From: Vandiemenella viatica
Lineage: Eukaryota; Arthropoda; Insecta; Orthoptera; Morabidae
Direction of reading: 5' to 3'
DNA: 64,000 nt
NCBI GenBank assembly: GCA_031002005.1
Contig: CM061918.1
Span: 57,479,478-57,543,477, forward strand
Shown here: in pieces, positions 1 to 10,777 of the stretch
Numbering within the stretch: the stretch's first letter is position 1
Layout: each line of letters opens with the position of its first letter
Made by a program: the position numbers and the translations under genes
The notes under the pieces: generated by a model
The model's database searches: none
What the model was told of the DNA's origin: nothing
What the model saw: the letters and a program-made list of their open reading frames with translations, nothing else

Positions 1-810
1 TTCAAGGTAGTCACATATGCTCCAACTGACAGTCCTTCATGGATTATTCAAACAGTATTTCACAAGCATTGATTTCTCGTAACTACTCTCTGGCTTTGGT
101 GAACAAACAGCTTTAATGGGCAACATTACAACCTACTCAGCCCATCAGTCATCCAAAACCCGCAAACCAATCACAACCCAGTCTTGGTCACACAAAACTA
201 CCCAGGCCTCAAATCTACCAACAGAATACTCCAGCAGTGCTATGATTTCCAACAAACCTGCCTTGAAATGAGATCCATTCTTCCTAAAATCCTCCCTCCC
301 CCTCCTAGAAATTGTTTCAGCAGACCTCCTAACCTAAGTAAACTTCTAGTCCACAAACATAGTCCTCATCCCAACAGTCAGCCCCAAGGCTCTTTCCCAT
401 GTAATAGACCCCGATGCAAGATGTGCAACATGCACCATGCCTCCACCACTTTCACTAACCTTGTCACAGGGGAAAGCTTCCCTATCATAGGACACGCCAC
501 CTGTAAAACCTCACATGTCATTTGCCAGTTAACATGCAACCACTACCTGGCTTCATATACAGGTTTGACAACAAATCCAATTTCAATATGAATAAATGGC
601 CACCAACAGATGGTGTTCACACGGAATCCAAAGCACCCAGTTGCTAACCATGCCATCACCCATGACTCAAATAATTTCAACTCTTGTTTTATGGTCTGGG
701 CTATCAGAGTCCTCCCTAACAACAGCAGCTCCTCTGAACTCAGAAGGTGGGAACTTGCCTACTAGTACAAACTGGTCACAAGGCAACCACCTGGTCTCAA
801 CTTCAGATAA
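1..810 (+). pseudogene. Penelope-like element, 3' part of the ORF (copy 1)
   Basis: The reading frame from about 184 to 810 matches the C-terminal region of Penelope-like retroelement proteins. It shows a P-rich stretch with RPPNLSKLLV, the cysteine cluster CNRPRCKMC, and then a GIY-YIG-type segment with TC, CQLTC and YTGLT. This domain nicks DNA for target-primed reverse transcription in intact elements. The frame carries on past two in-frame stops (TGA at 589, TAG near 760) to ELRRWELAY and a final TAA at 808-810, so this copy is dead. The reverse transcriptase domain would lie to the left of the window. The remnant at 1953-2432 is a close relative in the opposite orientation. The family assignment rests on motif recognition, without a database search. 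Confidence 0.72.
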
Positions 811-1460
811 TATCCGATTATTATTATTATTGTTACTTATTTTTATCCTTTTTCAATCCTCTCTTTCCCTCCATCCCACTACCTATATTCAACCACTACT
901 TACCTAAAGTGTTGTTTACTTCATAGAGCCTTTGGTTTAAAGAATTAAATTAAAATTATTGTTGTATAATTATTTCTTACATTTTTAAATTTGTATATAT
1001 ATACATATTTAATTTTTCATATTAGATTAATTACAATTTGCTCTTTCCACAGACCAGAGGTCAGTTTGTATATTTATCTATGCTCAGGTATTAGGTCTGA
1101 AACACTACCCCTACGTTTCCCCTGTTTGAATGTTTCCCCCACCATCTTCTTGGCCAATGGCCATTCTGAGAGACAGACTGCAACATCACCCACCTGCCAT
1201 AATGTTCTCCCGTTAATAAAGGGATTGTCCCAAAAATTACTTTATCTGTTGTGTTTTTGTCTTTTCTGTGTGTTCCCGTACCAGATCCATCATATAAAGG
1301 TAAGTGGTGGCTCATTTCCCTATCCTATATATTTTTGCAACATTTTGCATTGCTCAGGTACTAGCTCAAATTCACTGTCCCCCCTCTCCCTGTGCTCTGT
1401 TTGAGTTTACCTCCACCAAGTAACTGGATAACGGTCATTCTGTGAAATGGTGTACATATA
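811..1460 (+). repeat. Penelope-like copy 1: 3' UTR with imperfect direct repeat
   Basis: AT-rich sequence follows the ORF stop. Two related segments, about 1081-1190 and 1351-1450, both begin near TGCTCAGGTA, contain a CTGTTTGA stretch and end near a GCCATTCTGAG or GGTCATTCTGTG motif, so they look like diverged direct repeats. Between them, at about 1290-1335, lies AAAGGTAAGTGGTGGCTC followed by CCTATCCTATAT. The same GTAAGT-containing motif occurs on the minus strand downstream of the second remnant. Repeated terminal segments (pseudo-LTRs) are known in Penelope-like elements, so this is probably such a region. Confidence 0.45.
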
Positions 1461-1489
1461 TATATTATTGGATAATGGAAACAAAGAAA

Positions 1490-1952
1490 CTGCCACAACG
1501 CACTGAAAATAATATAGGATAAGGAAAAATAAATAGATACCCATCACTTACCACAGATGAAGGCAGGAGGGCGAGACGAACACATAAAAACATAAACAAA
1601 TTGCACAATATTTTGACATGAGTCATAATCGTGTGAGAGGCGAATATATGGCAGGGGGAAAGATGTGGTCACATCCCAACCCGCCATATGAATGAAGCAT
1701 AGGCGGAAATCATGCGGTGGTGGTAGAATTGCTGGGAAAGGGGGGGGATAAACTTGACCAGCAATAAAAGTGAAACAAAATAATCTTTGTGTAGCATAAT
1801 TCAAAACCTTATAATTTTATTTAGATAGCTTATAGACAAATATATATATATATATATATATATGTATATGAAAATTTATAAAATGAATAGATGAAATGTA
1901 CATATATAAGTAACTGACTGTAAAATGAAATGAGTGATAGCAAGTGACAGGT
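1490..1952 (-). repeat. Penelope-like copy 2: 3' UTR
   Basis: Read on the minus strand, this follows the stop of the second remnant. It holds a (TA)n tract at about 1842-1862, then TGTGTTCGTCTCGCCC, CTTCATCTGTGGTAAGTG and CTTATCCTATATTATTTTCAG. The GTAAGT and TATCCTATAT parts correspond to the 3' region of copy 1, and a relative (CTTTGGTGAGTGACGAGTC) ends the window at about 63977-63999. The conserved GTRAGT looks like a splice donor; that is only a suggestion. Confidence 0.45.
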
Positions 1953-2432
1953 TTAATGTAGGTTTAGGCCAGGGGTGTGTCTGGTGTCAAGGATATGTTG
2001 GTAGGCTAGTTCCCATCTGGGGAATTCTGAAGGAGTGGTGGTATTTGGAAAAATTCTAATAGCTCTAACTGTGAAACAGGTGTTCAGATTGTTCGAATTA
2101 TGTGAGTTCGCTGGATTTCCACTGGATAGTCTGAGTGGGAAGTATAAACTGTTTGCCTGTGGCCATTCATTCCTGTAGGATAGTTGTTGAGTGGTGAGAC
2201 CAATGTAAGAGGCAATACAGTGGAGGCAGATGAGTTGGTAAATAAAGTGAGTGGTAACACATGTAGCATGTCTAATTATAGGGAAAAATTCATGTGTGAC
2301 AGTATTAGTGTAAGTAGTGGTGGCATGGTGCATGCTGCAAGTTTTGCAGCGGGGTCTGTTACAAGGGAAAGATCCCTCTAGAGGTCTAGGAGAGTCAGCA
2401 GGTAAATACTTGGTCCTCATAATAAGGAACAT
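1953..2432 (-). pseudogene. Penelope-like element, 3' part of the ORF (copy 2)
   Basis: An open frame of 159 codons on the minus strand covers the same C-terminal region as copy 1. It has SFPCNRPRCKTC, then HATC, a YQLICLHC cysteine pair, ASYIGLTTQQLSYR and, near the end, EFPRWELAYQHIL. It lacks internal stops but is only the 3' end of an element whose full protein is usually several times longer. The 5' break lies near 2432, where recognisable coding ends. Copy 1 and copy 2 are tail to tail with their 3' UTRs between them. Confidence 0.72.
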
Positions 2433-3195
2433 TCCTGAGGAGTCACTCTATACACTGTAAATTTTTGAGGAATCTCAGTTGAAATATTTTCATTTAACCC
2501 TTTTTGACATGCTTGGTTAAGGTACTAATCCACAAAAGCGCTTGATGATAGAAGTTTCCATTCATCACGAGTATCACTATGTCCTGGTACTGAATGACCA
2601 GGAAGCATGAAAACTAATATTTATTCCAATGGTGGAAGACTTTAATTAAACATATTTAAAAACTATGAACACAGAACTATTTTGAAATTAAACTCTTCAT
2701 CAGCAGTTGAATTTTACTCTGACTCTCACCCTTGCTGTTTTACTACTGACAAAAAGGTTCAAACCTGAAAGTTTCAAAACCCTGCTATTAAGTGAATGTG
2801 GCATGTTACAAGAACTAAATCACCTCCTATCTAACATGAATTATGAGCCTCTTACTCAATTAAGAATTGTTTTCAGCTATTGAGAAGTCTATTGCAGCTA
2901 CTAGCTTTTGAAAATTATTTGACCAGAACGTAAATAAATATTTTTTTCTACTATGGAGTTTTAGCTCACTGTTGTTTTCCTGCAGGTTTCATGGAGACAG
3001 AGCTTCACACTCCCAACTAAACCGTGGCATCAGAGATGGAGTGGACAGATTCAGTGACATGCTCTTTCATTTTTCCCCCCAGCAGAATCTCCACAGTACT
3101 CATCTGATAGCATGCTGCTTGGTAGAGCCATTTCGGGTGTTTTAGCTTCGATGAAAATCCTCATGCAAGTCTATAGCTTTGTTTGCTAATGTTGC
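2433..3195. other. No gene seen; possible Penelope-type UTR trace
   Basis: AT-rich sequence with no credible coding. On the minus strand at about 2695 there is CTGATGAAGAG followed by TTTCAAAATAG, resembling the short CTGATGAAGAC/GTC stem motif seen at 3230, 3520 and 56010. The rest is unassigned. Confidence 0.3.
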
Positions 3196-3202
3196 TTAAT
3201 AG

Positions 3203-3586
3203 GTTTGCAGCAGGATATTTTCATGAAATGATGACAACATTTCGACAACATCTCCTGTTGTCTTCATAAGAAAATCGCATCTTGCTATCGAAAATCTGCA
3301 AGATCCCTGTGAAACTGATAGAGATCACTAATGTTGAGCTGATGTCATATACTAATGGTTGCAGAACCCTCCATCTGTGCGCAGCACAATCTGGACTTAT
3401 CGGTAGTCGTGGCGCAGTCCAGAGGCAGTTGCTAGGCCTCCAAATCATTGTCATGAAACAGGTAGGAGCTGAAGATGTTGCCACAGGTGGCAGTGAAGTA
3501 GGGTTGAGATACAATTACCTAATGAAGACAACAGAGGATGTTGTCAAAACGTTGTCGTCGTTTCATCAAAATATCCGGCTGCAAAC
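3203..3586. repeat. Inverted-repeat (fold-back) element
   Basis: The left arm (3203-3269) and right arm (3519-3586) are imperfect reverse complements of each other. Both contain, in mirror orientation, GTTTGCAG, a GATATTTT block, TGACAACATTTCGACAAC or its diverged form, and GTTGTCTTCAT. The roughly 250 bp between them has no recognised coding. Each arm contains a small GACAAC/GTTGTC hairpin. It could be a MITE or two head-to-head Penelope-type terminal segments. No target-site duplication was identified. Confidence 0.55.
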
Positions 3587-3589
3587 CCG

Positions 3590-5003
3590 TGAAGAGATAT
3601 TGCATTTATACTATGGGAAAATCTCCGTTCACAGTCCTGTCAGTGTCCTTCAAAAACCTTGACTTTGTTAAATGTTGACCCACTTGAATTTTACCCATGT
3701 CCACCACTGACATTCTTCTCTTCAGCTGACATGTGCAAAAGAATTTCCTTTGGTCCTGCTACAATCAGCATTCATCTTTTTATTTTATCAAATCTAGTGT
3801 TTTACCAAACCAGTTCAGATGAAAGAAGTGATTAGCGTGATACCACTTGCAGATATAACTTTCAAACTGCACCAAAGATTGAATACTAATTACAAGACAA
3901 AAGGAATAAAATTAAAATGAGTTTGCTACTACTAGTACCTTGCAGTGATGTAATCCAAAACAGCAGATTCCCTACAAACATTACTAAGCATTGTAAGGGG
4001 AGAAACTGATACTGGGATTAGGATATCAGTATAACAACCCTTAACTAAACTGAAATCCTTCACTTACATTTCATCTGATAAAGAAAATTAAAATGTTCAA
4101 ACTTTTGACCTTAGTATACCAAGGATAATCCAACTGTAAATTAAATTGGTCGCCACAATCCTATTTAGACCTTAGGAGAGGAAGGTAAAGTTATAAAAAA
4201 GAAAGACTGTACTGGTCAAATAATAAAGTTTCTATATTCCTCAAACTTACTGAACTTCACATATTACAGTTCGTATAGGCAATCAGAATATTCTTCACAT
4301 GAAAATTACAGATTATGAAGCTAGAACAGAACAAACAAACCCTAAGTAGAAAATTTTAAAGACACATCATGGATGTTTCACAAGCGCACCAATGCTCAGA
4401 ACCTAATATGGTGGTTACAACATGTGGTCCTGTTCACTACCTAGTCCAGCTACCCAAGAGACAAAGCACCTGGCAGCGAGAATTCAAGCTATACATCTTA
4501 ACACATCAAGCTTCCCCGACAAAAAGGCCAACTAGAACTAAGTAATTTTTATTTATTTATTTCTCAGTGTGTTGATGTCACATTGAAATATAACTCAAAC
4601 TATAAGATTTCACCAGATACAGTTTCCTTGAAATGGTAGGTATTTGCTTCATACTTGCACACACATACAAAAATTTAAAAATTTGGCATCTGCAATAAGT
4701 ATGAAATATGGTAGTGTAAAGAGTATCTAAACGTGTCAACTGGTGAGATAATATATCACTATGTGCAGTTTTCCTGAAATCCACTCACTAGGTCTTGCAT
4801 GAGGCGCACACAAACTAAAAAAATTCAAATTCAAGATTTGTGCTTTCTATCATAAGGAATTATGTGACTGATTTGAATAAAACGTTTTCTAGATAAGCTA
4901 TCAGTATTTGAAGTTTCGTGGCTTTTTGACACTGTATCATAGGAAAATTTGTAACAATTATATAAAAAATATCCTATATAATGACTGACAACACATACTA
5001 TCA
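3590..5003. other. No gene seen
   Basis: About 1.4 kb of AT-rich sequence with only short unconvincing frames. I see no motif, tandem array or repeat shared with the rest of the window. Confidence 0.5.
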
Positions 5004-5006
5004 TTA

Positions 5007-5388
5007 GGGAGCGTGCATAATCCATGTAGCTCCATTATGGCCTCCTGTGAACCCCCCTCCCACCATGAAGCTCTACATGGCTTTTTGCCTCTAACCCTCT
5101 CCACGTATCTTTTTTCCATTTTGATTCCAGAAGACATTTTGTACTGTTTTCTCGTGTCAGACTATTGTAAATTACATATGGAGATAATTTACTGAGGGAA
5201 ATAAATATCCACATGCTGTTGTGTGTTTTGTTCCTCATTTTAATTGTGAAAAATATTATGAAAGGAAAGCTACGTGGCCTGACTCGGAACTCCCCCTCCC
5301 CCCACGTAGCCCAGCATAGCCTTCCAGGCAACCCCTCCCCCCCCCCCCCACCCCTTTGGACCGAGCCACGTACTTTGTGCACGCTCCC
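5007..5388. mobile_element. Harbinger-type MITE with TTA target duplication
   Basis: The element starts GGGAGCGTGCATAATCC and ends with the reverse complement of GGGAGCGTGCACAAAG. It is flanked on both sides by TTA (5004-5006 and 5389-5391). A TWA duplication with GGG-starting inverted repeats is typical of PIF/Harbinger elements. The 382-bp interior has no transposase and includes C-rich runs near 5280-5355, so it is non-autonomous. Confidence 0.6.
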
Positions 5389-5443
5389 TTATGAGCAGTT
5401 AAAATCTGTCCATTAGTTTTGGAGGGATGCGGGAACATACATA

Positions 5444-6282
5444 CAGAGTCTGTTCCAAAAGTAAGATGAATGATCATGCACTGCCAAAGCAAGCCAAGAC
5501 ACACCAAGTGATGGTAAAGCTGGTAGGGGGTCTAGGAAAGCCAAAAATACCTGTATCAGTTTCCTGCAAGTTATTCCACAATGCACATTGCTGCTAGTTC
5601 AAACCCTTGTTTTAGTGGCGCATTGGAATTTCAAGATGGCACTTTTCAAGGACCAGTGTTACTCAGTAAAATTTTGTGTCACACCAAAAAAGGGGTGGCG
5701 CTGTGACCATTTCTATGCTGAGGGAAACTTATGGCAATAATAACATGCCCCAAAATATGGTTTACCGCTGGCACAAGATATTCCAGGAGGTCAGAGAAGA
5801 CACCAAGTACATAGACCACTCTGAACTCCCATCCACATTACATTCCAACCAAAATGTGAGGAAAGTGATCGATGCCTGAATGTTAGAATGTTCGCAGATG
5901 AGTGTAATATCCCTAAAAGTACTGTGCATCGCATTGTTACTGAAGATTTGGGTGTGTGGAAGATCTGTAAAGATGGTCCCCAAGGTGTTTTCCAATGAAC
6001 AGAAGGCTGCTCCTGCAACAGCTTCATGTGACGTCTTGGTCCAGCATGAAAGTGATCCAAATTTTTTGGATAGTGTGGCTACGGGTGACAAAACATTGGT
6101 TTTCGAGTATGCCCCAGAGTCCAAAAGACAAAGTGCTGAGTGGCACATGCTAGTTTCCCCACACTCAAAGAAGCTGAGAATGAGCAAGTCTTGTGTGAAG
6201 GCCATATTCATCATTCCTTCCCCCTCCCCCCGACTCCCCAACAAAAAGGCAATGACCACACAGAGTTTGTGATAACGAATGC
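5444..6282 (+). pseudogene. mariner-like transposon, broken transposase
   Basis: After a TA dinucleotide (5442-5443) the sequence begins CAGAGTCTGTTCCAAAAGTA, a mariner-type inverted repeat. From 5637 the frames show pieces of a mariner transposase: a start with MALFKDQCYSVKFC, then helix-turn-helix-like IPKSTVHRIVTEDLG near 5910-5950, HESDPNFLDSVATGDKTLVF near 6045-6105 and PESKRQSAEWH near 6115-6150. Intact family members have GDE at the second of these, the first catalytic acidic residue; here it reads GDK, and the pieces lie in several frames with stops. The 3' part and right inverted repeat are missing, since sequence identity stops near 6282. The enzyme would have cut and pasted DNA at TA sites. 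Confidence 0.75.
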
Positions 6283-6634
6283 TATAGGTGCATGATGAGA
6301 CTCAGGTGGAGATACAGGAGCTGAAGCTCTCCCTCACCAGCATCACCCAGCACCACTACCAGCCACCCCAACAAGGGAAAGACTTGGAATAATTACCCCT
6401 CCTACGAGGAGAAGACAGGTTCCTCTCAGGTAAACACCTTTCATCACTTGCATAAAACAAGTGCCCACGGGAACAGCATGGAGGCAGTGCCCACCTCTCC
6501 CCCCTCCCACCTTGGTGCCGAAGACCCAGAAACATCAGCATCTGGTGTCTGCCGATCAATGATTATATCAGTAGCTGCATTTTCTGGTGGCGAACACTAG
6601 CGCAGTGAAGGTTTTTAGAATCTCTAAACCATAC
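6283..6634. other. Unassigned GC-richer stretch
   Basis: Located between the broken mariner and the R1-like LINE. One plus frame reads like a Q/P/S-rich protein (QELKLSLTSITQHHYQPP and on to about 6590) and might be a decayed gag fragment, but I cannot place it. No other feature is visible. Confidence 0.2.
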
Positions 6635-6639
6635 TCAGA

Positions 6640-9600
6640 TGTGAACACTGCATCTTTGTCCTTCAGATCAACTTTGTTTAGCTGAAGAATTAGGTGTCTT
6701 CGATGTCATACATATGCAGGGCACTGGTCAATGTCCTCAGTTTCTCTACAATGACACCGTGCATTGCTAACTATGTTTAACACTGCAAGTTTCTTCTGCA
6801 GAACATGATCAGTTAATATCAACGTCAGCTTATAGGATAAATCGAAAGATGGTTTCAGGCATTGGATATACTTCTTGATCTCCGGAACCCACCAATAGGT
6901 TTTCCTTCCTTTTTAGGATACATCCCAGTGCCTTTGCCACGATTGCATAAGGTGGTTCACAATTGCAGCATGGCGGCTCTTAGGTTCACGAAGAAGCGGT
7001 CCTGTTCTAACTCGGTGAATGCAGATATCATTGACCTTCCTCAAATGATACATGAAGATGGATTTAACAACCTCCAAATCCAGCAGGAGGGTGCCACTGA
7101 TGACCTGGAATGCTTCCGTGGTGGCAGTTCGATGGGCCCGAGTGATCAACAGTAAATAGCACCGCTGAATCGCATCAAGGGTGCGCTTGAGATGTACTTG
7201 CACCACCCTGGCTGAACACACAGAGGAACAGTAGGTCACGATGGGCATTATGACCATTCTGTATAGTTTTTCAAGAGTTCTATTTATGCCGCACTTGTGT
7301 CTCACATGCGGAATCAAACTGTCAATCACCGCATCAGTCTTGTTTCTCAGGGCGTTGAGGTGTGGTAGAAAGCCGAGAAACCTGTCGACCACCACCCCTA
7401 GGTAGCATACTTCCTCAAAAAGCTTGATTCTCCTATTGTTTAGATGGAGAGTGGGGGGCCGGTCTTGGTTTAGCTTTCCCTTCAGCAATATTGCAGTAGA
7501 CTTAGACAATTCAATCTTCATCTTGTTTGCCGCGATCCATGCTGGCAGATTTGTCCAAGATAGCTTGGGCTCTAACCTCGATGTCTCTGCGAGACGTGCC
7601 CCTGATGATGATGACAAAGTCATCAGCATATGCTATGACACTGATGAGAGGGTCCATGAGAATCTTCAGCAGTTCGTCGAAGACCAGGTTCCAGAAGAAA
7701 GGGCCCAAGATGGAGCCCTAAGGGCAATCTTTCATCACACAATTCAACCACTCTGTGGTTAAAATAGTCCTGCAACAACTTGTACAGATTACCAGAGCAG
7801 TTTATTTGCCTTAACACATGGAATAAGCTGGGCCACCAAAGTTTGTCGAAGGTACCGCTTATGTCAATGAAGATGTAGATCACATAGTGTTCATCCAAAC
7901 TGCATGACCTTGGTTTACTGCATTTTCCGTGGAGCATCCTAACCCAGAAGGCAAATTGGAATTCCGATATGGGATTATGTTATTCGTAATCAGCGGCGAG
8001 GCGTCTAACTAATAGCCATTCAAGCACCTTGCCCAGACCCGGAAGCAGTCGTATGGGGCAGTACAACTTGGCGGCATCCCTTGGCTTGCCCTTGCCCTTG
8101 CTGATTATCTTCATGTGTCCCATCTTCCATAGTTCAGAAAAGATCCCCTCAGACAGGCAAGCAATCAGTGTGCCAGGAAACTAAATGGAACCACCTCAAA
8201 AGCCTTTATTATCATAACATTCTCAATCAGGTCAGGACCCGGCGATGACTCTTCCTCGACGAGAAGACACACACTTGACCTCCTCATGAGTGAACGTAAT
8301 ATCCGTGGAGACACCACTACAGAGCGTATTATCCGCCCTGACCCGACGCAGATCGTCCGGTCCACCATTAGAGCAATCATCAGGTACCAAAACTGCAAGC
8401 AGCTCTTCTGCTGATTCCTGTCACATTAGAGTGTAGAATCCGTCCGCCCTCTTGACAGACGGGTATATGCCCTCGGCATTGTCCTTGCTTAATTTCCTCA
8501 GGAGCTCCCAGGGCTTGGCGTTACCGACTTTGTTTACAGTGTTCTTAAAGCTCGCTGCCTTGTCTCGATGAATTTCCGCAGTGTAAAGGTTGCGGCTTTT
8601 CGTGTATCTTCGCTTAGCTTTCTCCACTTCCATGGTTTGATTTAGCCTCCTCAGTCTTTGCATCTCCCGTCGGATCAAGATCGTCTCGCGCCGTCGTTTT
8701 GCCAACTTATCACTCCACCAAGGAATCGAACTTACTTTACTACCACTCCTTGGAATACTCTGTGAGCAGCTCTCAAAAATGGCTTCCTGCAGTAGCGCCG
8801 CCTTGACTGCCGCGTCCCAGCCGGAGAATTCCTGGGCCATCAGCTCCACATGATACCTCAGCTATTCACCAAACTTTGGACCAGTTTGCCTTGGAGTAAT
8901 AAAACGACCGGCTGGGAGGCAAGATGAGGCTCGGGATTGCAACTATACTTGAAAGTAAAACAGCGGTGATCACTTGTAGTCCACTCCTCTTGCACCTTCC
9001 AGGACGATAATCTTTGGCAGCAGCGGGGGAACATATGGTAATGTCAATGTTCGTCTCCCCTGACCAGGAAGAGTAGATAGTTGGGTTTCCGGGAGAGTTC
9101 AGAACTCGCATATTGTGAACGCCGATAAAATCGCTCAACAGCTTCTCCTCTGGTATTCGTCTCCTTTGAGTGCAACAGGAAGGAGGCTGCGTTTGCGTCG
9201 ACTCCGATAATTATTTTTTTGCCCCACAAACTGCTGATAGTAACCTCTAACCTATTCAGGTAAGGTTCGACATGGTGGCAATATTGGAAGTAAGCGCTAA
9301 CCACATAAATCACCTCTCGACTAGCAGAGATTCAAGCGCAAGCCAAGTGGGACGAAGTGAGGTTGTCAAGCTCAGTAACAGTCACGCCATGGTTCCTTAC
9401 TACAATTTCAGCCATCGGTCAGTCACTACTGCAGCTCACAACCCGATATGCATCTGGGTAGCCAACAACCTTTCCATTACCACAGTGTGGCTCCTGGATT
9501 AAAAGAATATCCGTATCCTCTTCTTCCATCTTGATCACCAGCTGTGGAGGAACAGCGTCAGCCCATTGCCTATTCACTTGAATGAAAGTCCCGTGAAATG

Positions 9601-9640
9601 GCTTCTGTGATTGACACCGTAAGGAACCTTCCTGGCCATA
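6640..9640 (-). pseudogene. R1-clade LINE, ORF2 (endonuclease, RT), decayed
   Basis: Read right to left, the frames give an AP-type endonuclease (ILLIQEPHCGN near 9520, IIIGVDANA near 9200, NIDITICSP near 9030), then a linker with IPWWSDKLAKRRRE near 8720. The reverse transcriptase follows, with LYCPIRLLPGLGKVLEWLL near 8050, FIDISGTFDKLWWP near 7850 and VIAYADDFVIIIRG near 7620. Next come the thumb (ELSKSTAILLKGKL, EVCYLGVVVD near 7400-7500) and a C-terminal region with CHCRETEDIDQCP near 6740. DISGxFDxLWWP and the STAILLKGK block are typical of the R1 clade. Several frameshifts and stops break the ORF. No 28S rDNA is visible nearby, although classical R1 elements sit there. Confidence 0.78.
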
Positions 9641-9645
9641 ATCGG

Positions 9646-10777
9646 TCACTTTAGACAGGAGCTGGAGAGCACGAGAATACTCAGGGCAATTCGGGCTTGT
9701 GACAGAATGGTCCACAGGGAATCTATTCCAGAGACTACAATTAGTGCAACTGGGTTTATCTGCTTCACCGGGCACGCCTTGAAGTCATTCTCCTCTTGAG
9801 CACAACGCCCGCAGCGTACATTACGCTTGCAGTCACTTGCCTTTTGATCAAAGTCATGAGATTTGTAACACCTTAAAGGCCTCAGAAAGTTCCTAATATT
9901 ATTTGCGTTCCACTCAACATAGATCTTCCCCGACTCTGTGGCCAGCTTACATTGTTTAGGAGACATGGCAACAACCACATTTACAGTGCTTTTGGAACGC
10001 TCCCCAGTTTTACATGCAACCTTGAAAATATCTCGAACCTCTTCCATAAAGATGCCCTTATCTCTTAAATTCCTATTGTAGATTACATGCTTCAAGGATT
10101 CCTCAGTCATATCGTGAGGAACGCCACAAATAATGGCGGCAAGCTGCTTCAGCTGGGGAGAACGTGCAGCCAAACTAACGTCGCTTAGGACTAATGACTC
10201 CTTGATCCGCTGAAGATCTTCAGCACGAGGAAGATCAACGGCGAAACCTTTGTCCCTGACGGCCCTCAGTCTGCTGATCTAGACACTCTGAAACTCAGTA
10301 TTAATTGTATTCTCCACTAGGGAACGCACATGTTCTACTGGAGTATAAGGGTTAGTAGACTTGAGAATCACCACATTATTTTAATCCCGCGACAGATGAA
10401 CCCGCGGAGGGGCATGTGCATTCTTCTTCTTCAGGGCTTCAGCAAAAGATGGCTTAACAGGGTCAGAAGCTGGCAGCGACGTTCAGCCGTGGGACCGATT
10501 TATAAAATCTACAAACCTTGGCCTTTAACGGAGTGCATTCTAGCGATTGTTGCGCAATGATGCACTCACACGCATAAAATTTTTCAAGTAGAAATCGCTT
10601 GGTGGAGTTGTTAACCTTATTTCCTTCAGCGGAAATGAATTCCTCCAGCTCGCCTCTGATCGGTTTTAACTTATCAAGAAAAAGGTTCTGCGCTTTTTTC
10701 TCCCCAACCGGCGGGACAGAACCATCCGCACCCACTGGGGAACCATCCGTGGGATTAACCACGTTTTTCTCCACCAT
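9646..10777 (-). pseudogene. R1-clade LINE, ORF1 (gag-like nucleic-acid binding)
   Basis: A minus-strand frame starts at 10777 (MVEKNVVNPTDGSP) and runs with breaks near 10463 and 10230. The middle part (10173-9646) has the fold region of LINE gag proteins and a cysteine/histidine cluster: CYKSHDFDQ then C, CGRC and C, followed in another frame by CTNC, H and C. This looks like a degraded series of CCHC zinc knuckles. It would bind element RNA. It precedes ORF2 directly, and near 9600 the two are in one frame, although ORF1 and ORF2 are usually separate. Confidence 0.65.

Noticed and set aside
5035..5507. Overlapping frames on both strands in the Pro/Gly-rich part
   Set aside because: They come from C-rich runs inside a MITE; no family resemblance.
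6862..7762. Plus-strand ORFs opposite the R1-like RT
   Set aside because: Antisense shadows; the RT motifs are on the minus strand.
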